Assembly (NCBI GenBank): GCA_001724265.1
Contig: MEDY01000089.1
Coordinates: 62,001-126,000, forward strand
Reading direction: 5' to 3'
DNA length: 64,000 nucleotides
Source of the DNA: Rhizaria sp. SCN 62-66
Lineage: Eukaryota; Rhizaria, unplaced
This document shows positions 20,922-30,676 of this stretch, one piece after another. The position numbers and the translations under genes were made by a program. The notes beneath the pieces were generated by a model. It had not been told where the DNA came from and ran no database searches. It worked only from the letters and a program-made list of their open reading frames with translations. Within the stretch, counting starts at the first letter, position 1, and every line of letters starts with the position of its first letter.

Positions 20922-23900
20922 GCAGCAGCAGCAGCAGCCTGAGCAAGAGTCTGCCGCCACCAAGAGCATTGTAGAGACTCGCGACGCCGACGCCGACGCC
21001 CACGCCCAGACCAAGTCCAAGGCCGGCGCCGCTGACGACGACGAAGGCGACGTCGAGGGCGGCGACGTCAGCGGGCCCTTAGTCAAGAGCGTGAGCACCC
21101 CCTTAGCCATGGGTGTCGGGGTAAGTAGCCCCCAGGGCGGCGCGCGCGGCTCGGTGCAGTTCCACAACGCGGCCGCGCTGGACCCAGCGTTCTCGCTCGC
21201 GCTCAAGCAGCGGAAGCAGCAGCAACAGCAGCAGTTACAGCAGCAGCAGCAGCTTGCGTCCAATGCGCCTGAGACCGCCGACACCAACTATGTTGACGCC
21301 GACGCCGACGCCGACGCTGGCGGTGACGGTCAGACTGATGGCCCCGTCACGCCGACCCGCCGCCGCAGCCTCAATGCCACCATCAACGCCACCAAGTCGC
21401 CCGCGAACGGCACTGGCACCGCGTTCAACTCGCCCGCCGCCGTCAACGCGGGCACTCTGGAAAACGCGAGCACGATGCGGCCCCCCGCACACCTGGGCGC
21501 GCTCACGGTCAGCTCTCCCTCGATCTCGCGCACCGGCCTCCCCACCAACGCCAACAACAACGCCAATGGGAACGCAGCTGCGGCAGACTCTCAGTCGCAG
21601 CCATCATCGCAGGTCCCGTCGCAAATGCCTGCGTTCTCGCGCGCGGTCTCGAACCTCTCGCACAGTAGCAGCAGCAGCAGCGTCGGCAGCAGCGGCGCGC
21701 AGACCACGACCCACGCGGACCGGCTGCGCTCGCAGCTGGCGCGCTCGGGCACGCTCGGCAACCTGCGTCTCCTGCCGCCTAACACCACCACTAACGCTGC
21801 CGCCACCGCCGCTGCCGCCAACGGCTCCACTGCTCTGACCGCCAACAGCAGCAGCAGCAGCAGCTCGCTCGCCGCCAACGCCGGTGCCGGCGCCACTGGT
21901 GCAAGCGCAGGCGTCGTGGGTAGAGGCAGCAGTTTGAGCGTGAGCGGCGCCGAGGGGCCGGTCGTCAGGCGCAGTGTTATCGTCCACGTCGCCGCACACG
22001 GCCACCTGCAGCCGCCTGCGACCGCCACCGCTGCGGGCGCGAGCGCCGGCGGCGCCAGTGCCAGCGCCGCGGACGCCACTGCCGCCGCTGCCGCCGCCGC
22101 GGTGGCTGCCGGTGACGTTAGCGGGCAGCAGTCGCAGCAGCAGCACCACAGCGGGCTCGTGCCCCGCCACCCGCACACAGCCAGCGCCAGCGCCAACGCC
22201 ACCGCGAGCGCGGGCGACGACAAGAACAATACCGCTGCTGGCTCTGGCGTTGGCTCTAGCTCCGACGCGCTCGCGGCCTCCGCCTCTGCATCCAGCTCGA
22301 CTGGCGCTGGCGCTGGCGCTGGTTCTGGCGCGGGCGCGGGCGCTGCGACGGTGCCAGTGGGGGCGTTCCGGTCGTCCCTGGTGCTGTTGCAGCCTCTGTC
22401 GGCTCACACCGCCAGTTCTACCACGAACGCCGCCGCCGCCGAGGCCAAGACTCACGCGGCGCAGACGTACACGGGAGGGACAAGGCACGGAAGCATAAGC
22501 GGCGGCATCGGCGTCACCGCGCTCAAGGGCAAGTCATTCGCGCACTACTCCACGCTCCCCGCGGCCTCCGCGGCGCACAGCAACGCTGCCACGGGCAATG
22601 CCAACGCTACGACCAACCCCAACTCGACGACAAACGCTAGCAGCGCAAATGCGAGCGCTAATGCGAGTGAGAGTGCGCACTATGCGATCCCGCTCAAGTA
22701 CGACGTCAAGGCGCGGCCCACGACGGCGGGCGGCGCGGGCGGCAAGTTCGTCGCCTCTGCCGCGCCGACCGAGGAGGAGCTCCAGCGCCTGCTCACTGTC
22801 ACCGACACCAACAACACCGCCACCGCTGCGACGGCGACTACGAGCGCGAGTGCGAGTGACGAGGCGGGCGTGGCTGAGGGCGCGCCCGTCGTTGGCACGC
22901 TGGGCGACGGCGACAGCACTGGCGCCGGCAACGCTGGCATGACTGCGACTGAGATCGTGCGCGCCAGAGCGTTGTCCAAGACCCAGCAGCATCAGCAGCA
23001 ACAGCAACAGCAACAACAGCAGGAGCAGGCGGCTGACAGCACTGCCGGCAACGGCAACGGCAGCGCTACTCAGTCTGACGCTAATGAGGGCACCAGCGCT
23101 CCTGCTGGCCGTGGTGCTGAGACTGTGAGTCCCGCTGACGTCACTGTCGCTGTGGTGACGGCTGGCGACGAGGCGGACAAGACTGCTCAGAGCACCACCG
23201 CAATCAAGCCTGACGCGGCTGCGGCTGCTGCTGCTGCGACCACACTCGCTGCGCCTCTCCCGGTTGCCGCCACTGTCGCTACAGGCGCTGCCGACGACAA
23301 CAAGAGCGCAGGGGCTGGCAAGTCTGCCACTCCTGCGACCGCGGCAGACGGCAACAAGAGTGCTGCAAATGATGACGTGTCTGCGAAGCCTGCGACTGCG
23401 GCTGCGGCGACTCAAAGTCAGGCCGCGTCGTCATCATTGGCTAGCAGTACTGATGCGAATGTTAAGGCGACGGCTAGCGCCAGCGCTGGCAAGGATGGCG
23501 ATGAGATGACGAAGCCTGATGCCGCTACTGCTAATACCAAGCCCGCCACCGCCACTGCCACTGCCACTGCGGCCACGTCTGCAACTGCGGCCGCGACCGC
23601 GGCTAAGCCCGCCGCCCCCAAGCCCACCACGGCTACTGCTGCTGGATCTAGCGCGCGCCCCGCAGCTGCCTCAACTGCAGCCGCAACCGCTGCGCCGCGT
23701 GTGGCGACTGGGCTGCCGTTCGAGCCGGCGTACTCGATCTTCATGCGGGATGACGGCGGCGTGCGCGGCCGCGACGCCGCGGGGCGCCACACGAACCTGG
23801 TCTACTACTTTGGGCTCATTGACATCCTCACGTTATACAACTGGAAGAAGCGCGGAGAGAGCTGGTTTAAGGGGCTGACGCACAATAAGGACGAGATCAG

Positions 23901-24069
23901 CGCAGTGCACCCGAAGAAGTACGCACGCCGCTTCATCGAATACATGCGCAAGGGCACCGACATGCCCGACGGTGCGGCGTCCCCCGGCAGCACCGCTGCC
24001 GCTGCGTCAACTGCCGCGGCTGCAGCGCCCGCTTCGGCCGCTGCTCCGGCTGCTGCGAAGAGGAAGTAA
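17919..24069 (+). CDS. Phosphatidylinositol phosphate kinase with giant insert (three exons, frame break)
   Basis: Phosphorylates phosphoinositides at membranes. Exons are 17919-18786, 18957-19390 and 19562-24069; donors GTACGG and GTAGGT, introns 170 and 171 nt. Residues 1-230 are acidic and disordered. The fold begins with YDMMLGIRTTVS (~254), then FKFKDYCPEVFRHIR, the nucleotide-binding loop NSKSGQFFF, Lys362 in MIKT, YYAHIMAHPNTLL, FDLKGSSQGRNA (from 427), and IMDYSMLLGIHD (489-500). About 1,310 residues of low complexity follow before the C-terminal lobe with YYFGLIDILTLYNWKK and EISAVHPKKYARRF. The frame changes at 20920/20921, inside a CAG tract, by one missing base. As written, translation stops at 20974 and loses the C-terminal lobe; with the base restored the product is about 1,936 residues. 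I cannot decide between the PI4P 5-kinase and PI5P 4-kinase type. Confidence 0.88.
20849..20937 (+). repeat. CAG trinucleotide tract with one-base interruption
   Basis: Twenty-four perfect CAG units (20849-20920) are followed by AG and five more CAG units. The missing C at 20920/20921 breaks the PIP kinase frame. Frame 2 reads poly-Gln before the break, and frame 1 reads poly-Gln then PEQESAATKSIVE after it, with no stop. Confidence 0.95.
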
Positions 24070-24537
24070 AAACAACGCAGGCAGTGACGGCGTGAGCGAG
24101 CACAACATTTTTGTGCTTTTATGATATATGTACAGTTTTATATGATCGTATTTTAATGTTTTCAGAATGCAAATCGGCGCCAGGAAACTAAAATTGGCCG
24201 TCTTGAATGTGAATTACGAAATACACTCGAGTTTTATTCACCGTGATGAGTCACGTCGAGCAGTTGCAGGTCCTCTTTGATCGGTCGAATGCTTGAGAAA
24301 ACGATCATTATCTCGACCAAAGTATCGTTGCAAGTTACTTACAGCAAAGTATACGTTTTTATTTGAATGTGTATATTTACTCCTTTTATAATATCATCAA
24401 ATATTTGACTTATCCCGCAAAATCCTTCTTCAAAATAGCCACACTTTCTAGCCACAGCGTGCTCGTCACCAGCTCAGCTTTCGACCACACCTCGCGACAC
24501 CCAGCGCACAGGCTTGTGCATATCCTAAGCTAGCGCT
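24070..24537. promoter_or_regulatory. Spacer and putative promoter of the MORN gene
   Basis: 468 bp, AT-rich, between two genes on the same strand. It holds the 3' flank of the PIP kinase and, 151 bp before the MORN gene ATG, the word TATAATATC at 24387-24395. The same nine bases occur in the divergent spacer at 48638-48646. Promoter status is inference. Confidence 0.35.
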
Positions 24538-25494
24538 ATGACGACATACACATTTACCCCGAATCAGGTGGTGCAGTTCGGTTTTGCGCTCTCCTCGGCG
24601 CTCTACCTCGTCGCCAACATCTACTTCTGGCTCCGCTCGCGCGCCGCCGCCGCGGACAAAGTAACTGCCGAGTACTTGGGGGACTGCGACGCCGCGGGCG
24701 CCTACCACTCCCCCGCGGCCGCGGCCTCGCTGAGCCTGTCCTCGGGCGACTCGTACGTGGGCTGCTTCTCGCACGGCCAGTTCCACGGTGAGGGCGAGTA
24801 CAAGTTCGCTTCGGGTGTCACGGTCGCTGGCGTGTTCGACCAGGGCGCCATCGCGGGCCGCGGCACGGAGCTCTTTCCCACGGGCGCCTGGTACCGCGGG
24901 CCCTTTGTGAACGCGCGCCGCGACACATCGCTGTCGCAGCAACAGTCCAACAGCGCGAGCAACAAGACCAACAGCAGCAAGCAAGTCACTGTCCCCGGAG
25001 GCTCTAGCTCTGGCGCGACGGCTGCCGGCGCGGTGTTGGCGACGGGCCCCGAGGGCCGCTGGGCCGCGACGACGGGCGCCTTCCACAAGGGCCTTCGCGA
25101 CGGGCCCTGCGTGACGTGGCTGCGCGACGGCAGCCGTCGCGAGTGCGTGTACGCCGCGGGGGTGCTGCACGGCCCCGCGGTGCTGCGACTGGCCGCGCCG
25201 GCCACGGCTGCCGTCCCCGCCAACGCGGTGCTGCCACAGGCGCAGGCGCAACACGCGGCGTCCGACTCTATCGACGAGAGTGCTACCGTGACCGCGAGTG
25301 CGAGCGCGAGCGCGACTGCTGCTGCGGTACAAGAGGCGTACGCGGGTGCAGTCGTGATAGTGGAGCGGTGGGTAAAGGGCCGCAAGGTGTGGGAGATGCC
25401 CGTGCCGTCGGGCGACAGCGCGGACGTGGCGGCGGCGCTGGCGCAGATGCCAACGAACGCGCAGCTCGCCGCAATGAGTAAGGTCAGCACATGA
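24538..25494 (+). CDS. MORN-repeat protein with N-terminal membrane anchor
   Basis: Intronless, 318 residues, ATG at 24538. Residues 11-32 (VQFGFALSSALYLVANIYFWL) form one hydrophobic segment followed by Arg residues, so an N-terminal membrane anchor is likely. MORN repeats follow: residues 70-91 contain YVGCFSHGQFHGEGEYKF, 92-113 contain GVFDQGAIAGRGTELF, 114-126 contain GAWYRGPFVN, and after a Ser/Gly-rich linker GAFHKGLRDGPCVTW and YAAGVLHGPAVLRL. MORN motifs act as lipid-contact or protein-contact modules at membranes and the cytoskeleton. A PIP kinase lies just upstream; plant PIP5Ks carry MORN repeats in the same chain, but here the two are separate genes and no functional link is shown. 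The C-terminal third has a Ser/Ala repeat and a conserved-looking WVKGRKVWEMP segment. Confidence 0.85.
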   Translation: MTTYTFTPNQVVQFGFALSSALYLVANIYFWLRSRAAAADKVTAEYLGDCDAAGAYHSPAAAASLSLSSGDSYVGCFSHGQFHGEGEYKFASGVTVAGVFDQGAIAGRGTELFPTGAWYRGPFVNARRDTSLSQQQSNSASNKTNSSKQVTVPGGSSSGATAAGAVLATGPEGRWAATTGAFHKGLRDGPCVTWLRDGSRRECVYAAGVLHGPAVLRLAAPATAAVPANAVLPQAQAQHAASDSIDESATVTASASASATAAAVQEAYAGAVVIVERWVKGRKVWEMPVPSGDSADVAAALAQMPTNAQLAAMSKVST

Positions 25495-25843
25495 GCGGGC
25501 GCAGCGTTACTGCAAGAGTTCAAGTGGTAATTTCCGTGCAGGTTCAAGACGTAATGAGAAGTCAAAACAGGCCAGAGACTGGGCCAATGTATTAATGATG
25601 GCGTGTTCTGTAACATACACACATTTTACTTCGATACGTACTATCACAATTCGGGTTTCTTGCTTAGCTTCAACATTCAGCAATCATCAATCGGCCGAAT
25701 TAACACAAGATTGAATAATCAGGACAATTTATTTGCCAGCAATTACACATATTAATTTTAAATACCAGGCACACAAGGTGTTCTATAGTCAGTAATAGAA
25801 AAGGCGGGCCCGCCTTTTCTATTACTGACTCTACATTTTGCGC
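25495..25843. other. Convergent spacer with a perfect palindrome
   Basis: 349 bp between the stop of the MORN gene (+) and the stop of the THUMP methyltransferase (-). It is AT-rich except for the palindrome at 25787-25830, which abuts the methyltransferase stop codon by 13 bp. Otherwise I see only presumed 3' UTR sequence. Confidence 0.6.
25787..25830. repeat. Perfect 44-bp palindrome without spacer
   Basis: Each 22-base arm is the exact reverse complement of the other and there is no loop. The left arm starts AGTCAGTAATAGAAAAGGCG and the centre is GGGCCC. It lies 13 bp beyond the TAA of the minus-strand methyltransferase and about 290 bp after the TGA of the plus-strand MORN gene. In RNA from either strand it would fold into a 20-plus-bp hairpin, so it could shape the 3' ends of both transcripts. 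An end-joined inverted fragment or assembly artefact is the alternative. Confidence 0.95.
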
Positions 25844-28800
25844 TTAGCCACCCGACGGCCGGCCCTTGCCCTTCCCCTTACCGCCACCGCCGCCGCCGCC
25901 GCCCGCGGCTGCCTTGTCTGCCGAGGTGCCGTTGGCGCCGTCCCTGCTCACGATGGCCCCGAACATGGCCCTGTCAATGTCAACCTGCGCGCGCATGAGG
26001 CCCAGCTCGGCGAGCAGCGCCTCCTTGACCGGATCCACGGCGACCTTCTCGAGCACGAGCACACCCGGCAGGTTGTTGGTGGTCTGCACGATGCGCACGT
26101 GCGCGATGCGCCATAGCCCGCTCTGCCGCGCGACTTCGAGCGCCAGCAGCGAGCGCAGCACAAGCATGACGCAGCGCGCGCCTGGCTTGAGCACGCGCCA
26201 CGCCGAAGCGAGGAACTGGCCCAGCAGCTGCGTCTGGTCCGTCGCCGTGGCCGTGTGCTGCCCCCAGGGCGCATTGGTCACGATCGCGTCGACCGAGTCC
26301 GCGGGCAGCGCCGTGTGCAGCGCGCGCGCGTCGTGGTGTGCGAACCGCAGCGCGTGACCGACGCCCTCCGCGGCCGCGTTGGCGCGGGCGCCGCGGACGG
26401 CGCGGTTGTTGGCGTCCAGCCCGATAAGGCGCACTACGGTGCCGGCGCCCGTGTGCACGCCCGCGAAGGCCGACAGGACCTCCGCGGTCGTCGCCGCAGC
26501 CGCCGCCGCCGCCGCAGCAGCAGCAACAGGAGCGGCAGCAGTGTTCGCGTCCTTGCTCGAGATACCGCTAGTGGTATCGCTGGTGTGGGCGTCAGGGATG
26601 GGGAGCGCAGTCGGCGTTTGTAAGGGGGTCTGAGAGATATCCAGGTGCCCTACAAGCTCCTTGACCGCTTTACCAATGCTCTTGCTGCCAGTACCAGCGC
26701 CGTCCACGGTTGCCATTTGTGTTTGCGCCACGGCCGAGAGGTAGAGGCCGTCAGCGGCGGGCTTCTGCTGGTGCAGAAGCTGCGTCGGAGGGACACGGCT
26801 GGGCGCAGGGAAGACCGCGCTCACTTCAGCGCGCACAGCAGCAGCCTCGTCTTGCTCTGGTTTCTGCGTCGCGTTGTCTGAGGAGGGGCTTAGACTGCTG
26901 CTGGAAGGGAAATAGGGCGCGACGCCGAGCATGTACGCGGCCTCGGTCAGCACAGTGCCGCCGCCGCAGAACGGGTCCAGAATCGTGAGCGTGCGCGCAA
27001 CGGGGCCAGTGTACGCGCCCGGGGCGGTGTTGGGGCCGGGGGCAAAGGCCGCTGTGGGCAGGTCGTCGGGCGGGTAGACCGATAAAATGGACGAAAATGC
27101 ATTCACGTCAGACTCGTTCACGAAGCTTGTGTTCGCTGATGTGTCTAAGATCTGACTTGTCCGACTACAGCTCGCACTTGACGCATTATCGTCGCCCTGG
27201 CTGCCCACGGTGACTGCGCCGCCCGCGGTGCGGAAAGGTAGCGCCGCGGGCAGCATGCCCCGCCACATGCCGCGCCAGCCGTATCCGCGGCACGGCGCGA
27301 GGCTGCCGCAGTGCAGACAGGGCTCGTACAGCGCGAACCGAGCGGGCTCACCAGGCACGCGAGGCTCCGCAGTATCGTCGTTTGACTCACAGTCACAGTC
27401 ACCGTCAGCATCAGCGTTAGCGTCAGGGCGGGGCGAGATGAGCGTGCTCGAGGCGTAGGCCGCACTGCGCGTCTTGTCAAACAGCGAGCACTCCGCACTC
27501 GCGTCGTGCGCATCGTTGCTAATGTTGCTATTGTGGGTGTGGCCGCGCTTGACGCCGTGAGAGGCCGCGCTGAGCAGCGGGAGGTGCGCGGGCGTCGGAA
27601 ACGCGAGCAAAGACATGGCGCACGCGAGGTTGGTCTTGAGCGTCACGATGTTAATGAAGCTCTTCTTGTGCCTGCGCGAGAGCGGTTCCTGGCGGCCCAG
27701 CTGGGTACTCACGAGCACGAGAGCGTCGATGAAGTCGAGCCGCACGTTGACGTCGGGCGCCTCCATGTCGCAACTGAGCGCGTAAGCGTCCTGGAGGTAG
27801 CCGCCAACCTCAATCGCGGCCAGCGTCGACGTCAGCGCGCGGGCGTGATGACCCTGCCGGTGCGCGGTCACGCGGAACGTGCCCACCGTCTTCACTGGCG
27901 CAGTCGTCGTGCTGGGGGCGTCTTTGCTGCCGTCGGTAGAGCAACCGTGGCAGTCGCCGATCGAGGTCGCTGATGCGGCGGTAATGTCCGCCGGAGTCAG
28001 GGTGTACTTGCTGTTCTTCACTGCCTTGCCATTGCTATCCGCCTCAGTCTCACTCTCAGAGTCGGCATCTCGGTCGGCGTCAGAGTCTTGATCCTCGCCC
28101 TCAGCGTCCTCCTCCTCCTCATGTTCCTCGTCGTCATCATCGCGGCCATCGCCCTTCTCGGCCTTCCCATTACCCGCGCCCGCGCCGCCGCTCTTGCTGC
28201 CACTGCCGCGCGTGCCCTGCTTCGCGCGCGCGCGCACAGCCTCGGCCAGCACATGGCGCCGCACGATCTCGTCCACGCCCGCGGCATCCGCCACCGAGGC
28301 CGGGGGCGCGATAAAGCTAAGCCGCCCCAGACACGGCAGCACGGCGCGCGCCAGCACGTTCGCACTTTGGGTCCGGCTATCGCCAACACCGCCACCACCG
28401 CAGCTCTGAGCCTTGCTACTCTTGTTATTCTCACTCTTGAGAGCAGTGCTGCTGTTGTAGTGGTAGTCGGCGAGCAGCCGGAGCGTGGGGACGCCGCCGT
28501 AGTAGCTCAGCAGCCGGCGCGAAAGCTCGCCCAGCACGCGCTTCGCCTCGGCCTTCTCGGCGCGCGCGCGATCGCGGTCGCCGGCCTTGGCCTGCTCGCG
28601 GTCGAACGGGACTCCGGCCTTGGCCGCGGCCTGTTGTTGCACTTCTTTACTGGTGTTGTCCTGAGCAGTCAGGTTATGGTTGATGGGCAGTTGCAGGTGC
28701 GCGTGGTAGAGACCGACGGTGTGGATCGTACGCAGCTGCAGCAGCACGTCTTGCGCGAACTGCAGCAGCACGCCGAATGGTAGCACTGTGCCCTCGACCA

Positions 28801-30112
28801 CGGAGCCCGCGGGGAACAGATAGCTCACCTCACTGGCATTGCCGCTGCCGCTGCCACTACCAATGCTGTTGTTGTTGCACGCCAGGATAGAGTGCGGGGC
28901 GGTGGCGGGCCGCGCCAGTGCGCGCGCGTGCGCGCAGCCCGGGCGCGCGGGCGCCATTGTGAGGGGGCGGGGGGTGTGCGCGACGGGGAACAGGTCCGGC
29001 AGCGGCGCTGCGGCGGGCAGCGCAAACAACGAGTCGGGGTCGGCGTCAAAGGCTTCAGTGGGAACAGCGGTAGCGTCAGTGCGAGTGGAATCGCTGCGAC
29101 CATTGGTGCGGGCGTCGTCGTCGGTGACAGTGACAGGGAGCGGGCAGCGGAGGAAGGACGAGTCAAACAGGACGGGGTCGACGCAGTGCTCGCCCGCACT
29201 GCCATTTGCCGACGCCTCGGCTTCAGGAACATCGGCAGCAGCAACGGCAGCAGCAGTGTCACTCTTGGGATTCGTGTTGACATCAGTGTTTGCGACGTTG
29301 ACGCGGACCGTCTCACCAGTGGTGGCCGAGGCCAGCAGCCCCCGCATGGCGGCGTCGCCGCGGTAGACAACGGCGGGCCACTCGGCGAGCGTGACGGCGA
29401 CGACGCCGCGCATGCCCTGTAAGGCGGGCACTACAGACAGCGACGACGACGTCTGCGTGTGCGGTGTACATAGGGAAAGAACACAAAAGAAGAAGAGGAA
29501 GATGAACAAAGGAATTTGTGAGGTATATCATCGTTAAAGAAGGCATAACTTGAATAAAACGTGTCGTGATGATAGATCTATACAAATATAACAAACACTG
29601 GTTGAGTTATGATTCCTCAGTTATGATTCCTCAAGTTCATGATCAGTCATCGTATACAAGAGGTAACTCCGTACCTTGCGCCAGCCGCGTGCGCGTGCGA
29701 GGGCAAACAGCTCAATGCAGACCAGGTCCTCAATGCCGGGGTTGGTGGTGAGGATGAAGTGGATCAGCGGCGCAGTGGCAGTGCTACCGGCGCCGTTTGA
29801 CGCAGCGATAACAGCGTTGGCAGTGTTGGCGGCACCGATGGCAGAGGTCGGGATTGCAGTGACAGGGGGGTGGTAGGGCACAGAGGCCTCAACAAGACGG
29901 CTGCCGGCCGTCGCGGTCACGCCGCGCGCGGGTGCAACAGTGCCATAGCATCCGGCGCCGGTCTTACCGGCTCTGCTGCCGCTGCTGCAGGCGGCGGCGG
30001 AGGGGACCGACGGGGGCAGGAGGCTCGGGGCGGTGATGCCGATGGAGCTGGCCAAGAGTGCGTCACCTGCAAGCATAGAGTGCTCGCACGCGGGGCCAGA
30101 GGCAGCGGACAT
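25844..30112 (-). CDS. THUMP-domain RNA guanine-N2 methyltransferase-like protein (two exons)
   Basis: Probably an S-adenosylmethionine-dependent methyltransferase making m2G in tRNA or U6 snRNA, as THUMPD3 and THUMPD2 do. Exon 1 is 30112-29675 and exon 2 is 29452-25844; phase-0 intron of 222 nt, donor GTACGG, acceptor CACGCAG. Product 1,348 residues. Residues ~115-150 hold the start typical of this family (LTTNPGIEDLVCIELFALA) and the intron falls in this domain. The THUMP-like segment is at about 660-760 (FRVTAHRQGHHARALTSTLA). Rossmann motif I LDPFCGGGTVLTEAA is at 971-985, the cofactor acidic loop is LIGLDANNRAVRGARANAA, and motif IV TNAPWGQ is near 1206, replacing the usual (D/N)xPFG. 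Long Asp/Glu and Ala/Ser inserts separate the motifs, and a Gly/Lys run ends the protein. Which RNA is methylated cannot be read from sequence. Confidence 0.85.
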
Positions 30113-30676
30113 CGTATGCACAAGGTTGCAGAAGCAAAGCTGTTGTTGCAGACTTTGTGGACGACGGGGAGGGGAGATTGACCCGGCTCACAAAGAGGGT
30201 GCCAGGCTGTCGCGCAAAGAGGAGATATAAAGCCCAAGATAAAGACCTATGAGTGCATAATTTCAATATAATATAGAAGTAAGATACGATTATACGAGAC
30301 CCATAGAGTGAATCTATCTGACGACGGAGTTGTGGTGTACAGCTGGGATGATGAAGCTACCACAAACCTCGGCCTGGCCTCGGCAGTGGTGGGGCGACGG
30401 GCAAGGCTGACTCCGCTTTGGTTTCGCCGAGTAGTTCACCGCTTTATGACCACAACCGAGCTTCGGCGTTTACCTGTAAGATTATCCAACTAATGGACAA
30501 TTTTATTTTCTTAGATCACTTTGTAAACACGACTTTTGACGACGATATCCTTACTCGGAGGAAGCGAAAGCAACGAAACGCCTTCTCCTTCTTTCACCTG
30601 TGCATACTGTCACTCACATAACATCTCTAACAAATTCCTTTTTACCATGACTTATAAACATAGTTCTCATCCCCAG
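30113..30676. promoter_or_regulatory. Divergent spacer, probable bidirectional promoter
   Basis: 564 bp separate the start codons of the THUMP methyltransferase (-) and the BAR/PH gene (+), so both promoters must lie here or in untranscribed 5' exons. The word AATATAATAT occurs at 30265-30274, shared with the divergent spacer at 48636-48645. The right part contains short frames including an alternative upstream Met (30647) for the BAR/PH gene. Confidence 0.5.

Noticed and set aside
25787-25830. Histone-type 3' stem-loop or bacterial terminator at the palindrome
   Set aside because: The histone stem-loop has a short stem and a four-base loop, and neither flanking gene is a histone; the setting is eukaryotic, so an intrinsic bacterial terminator is not expected.
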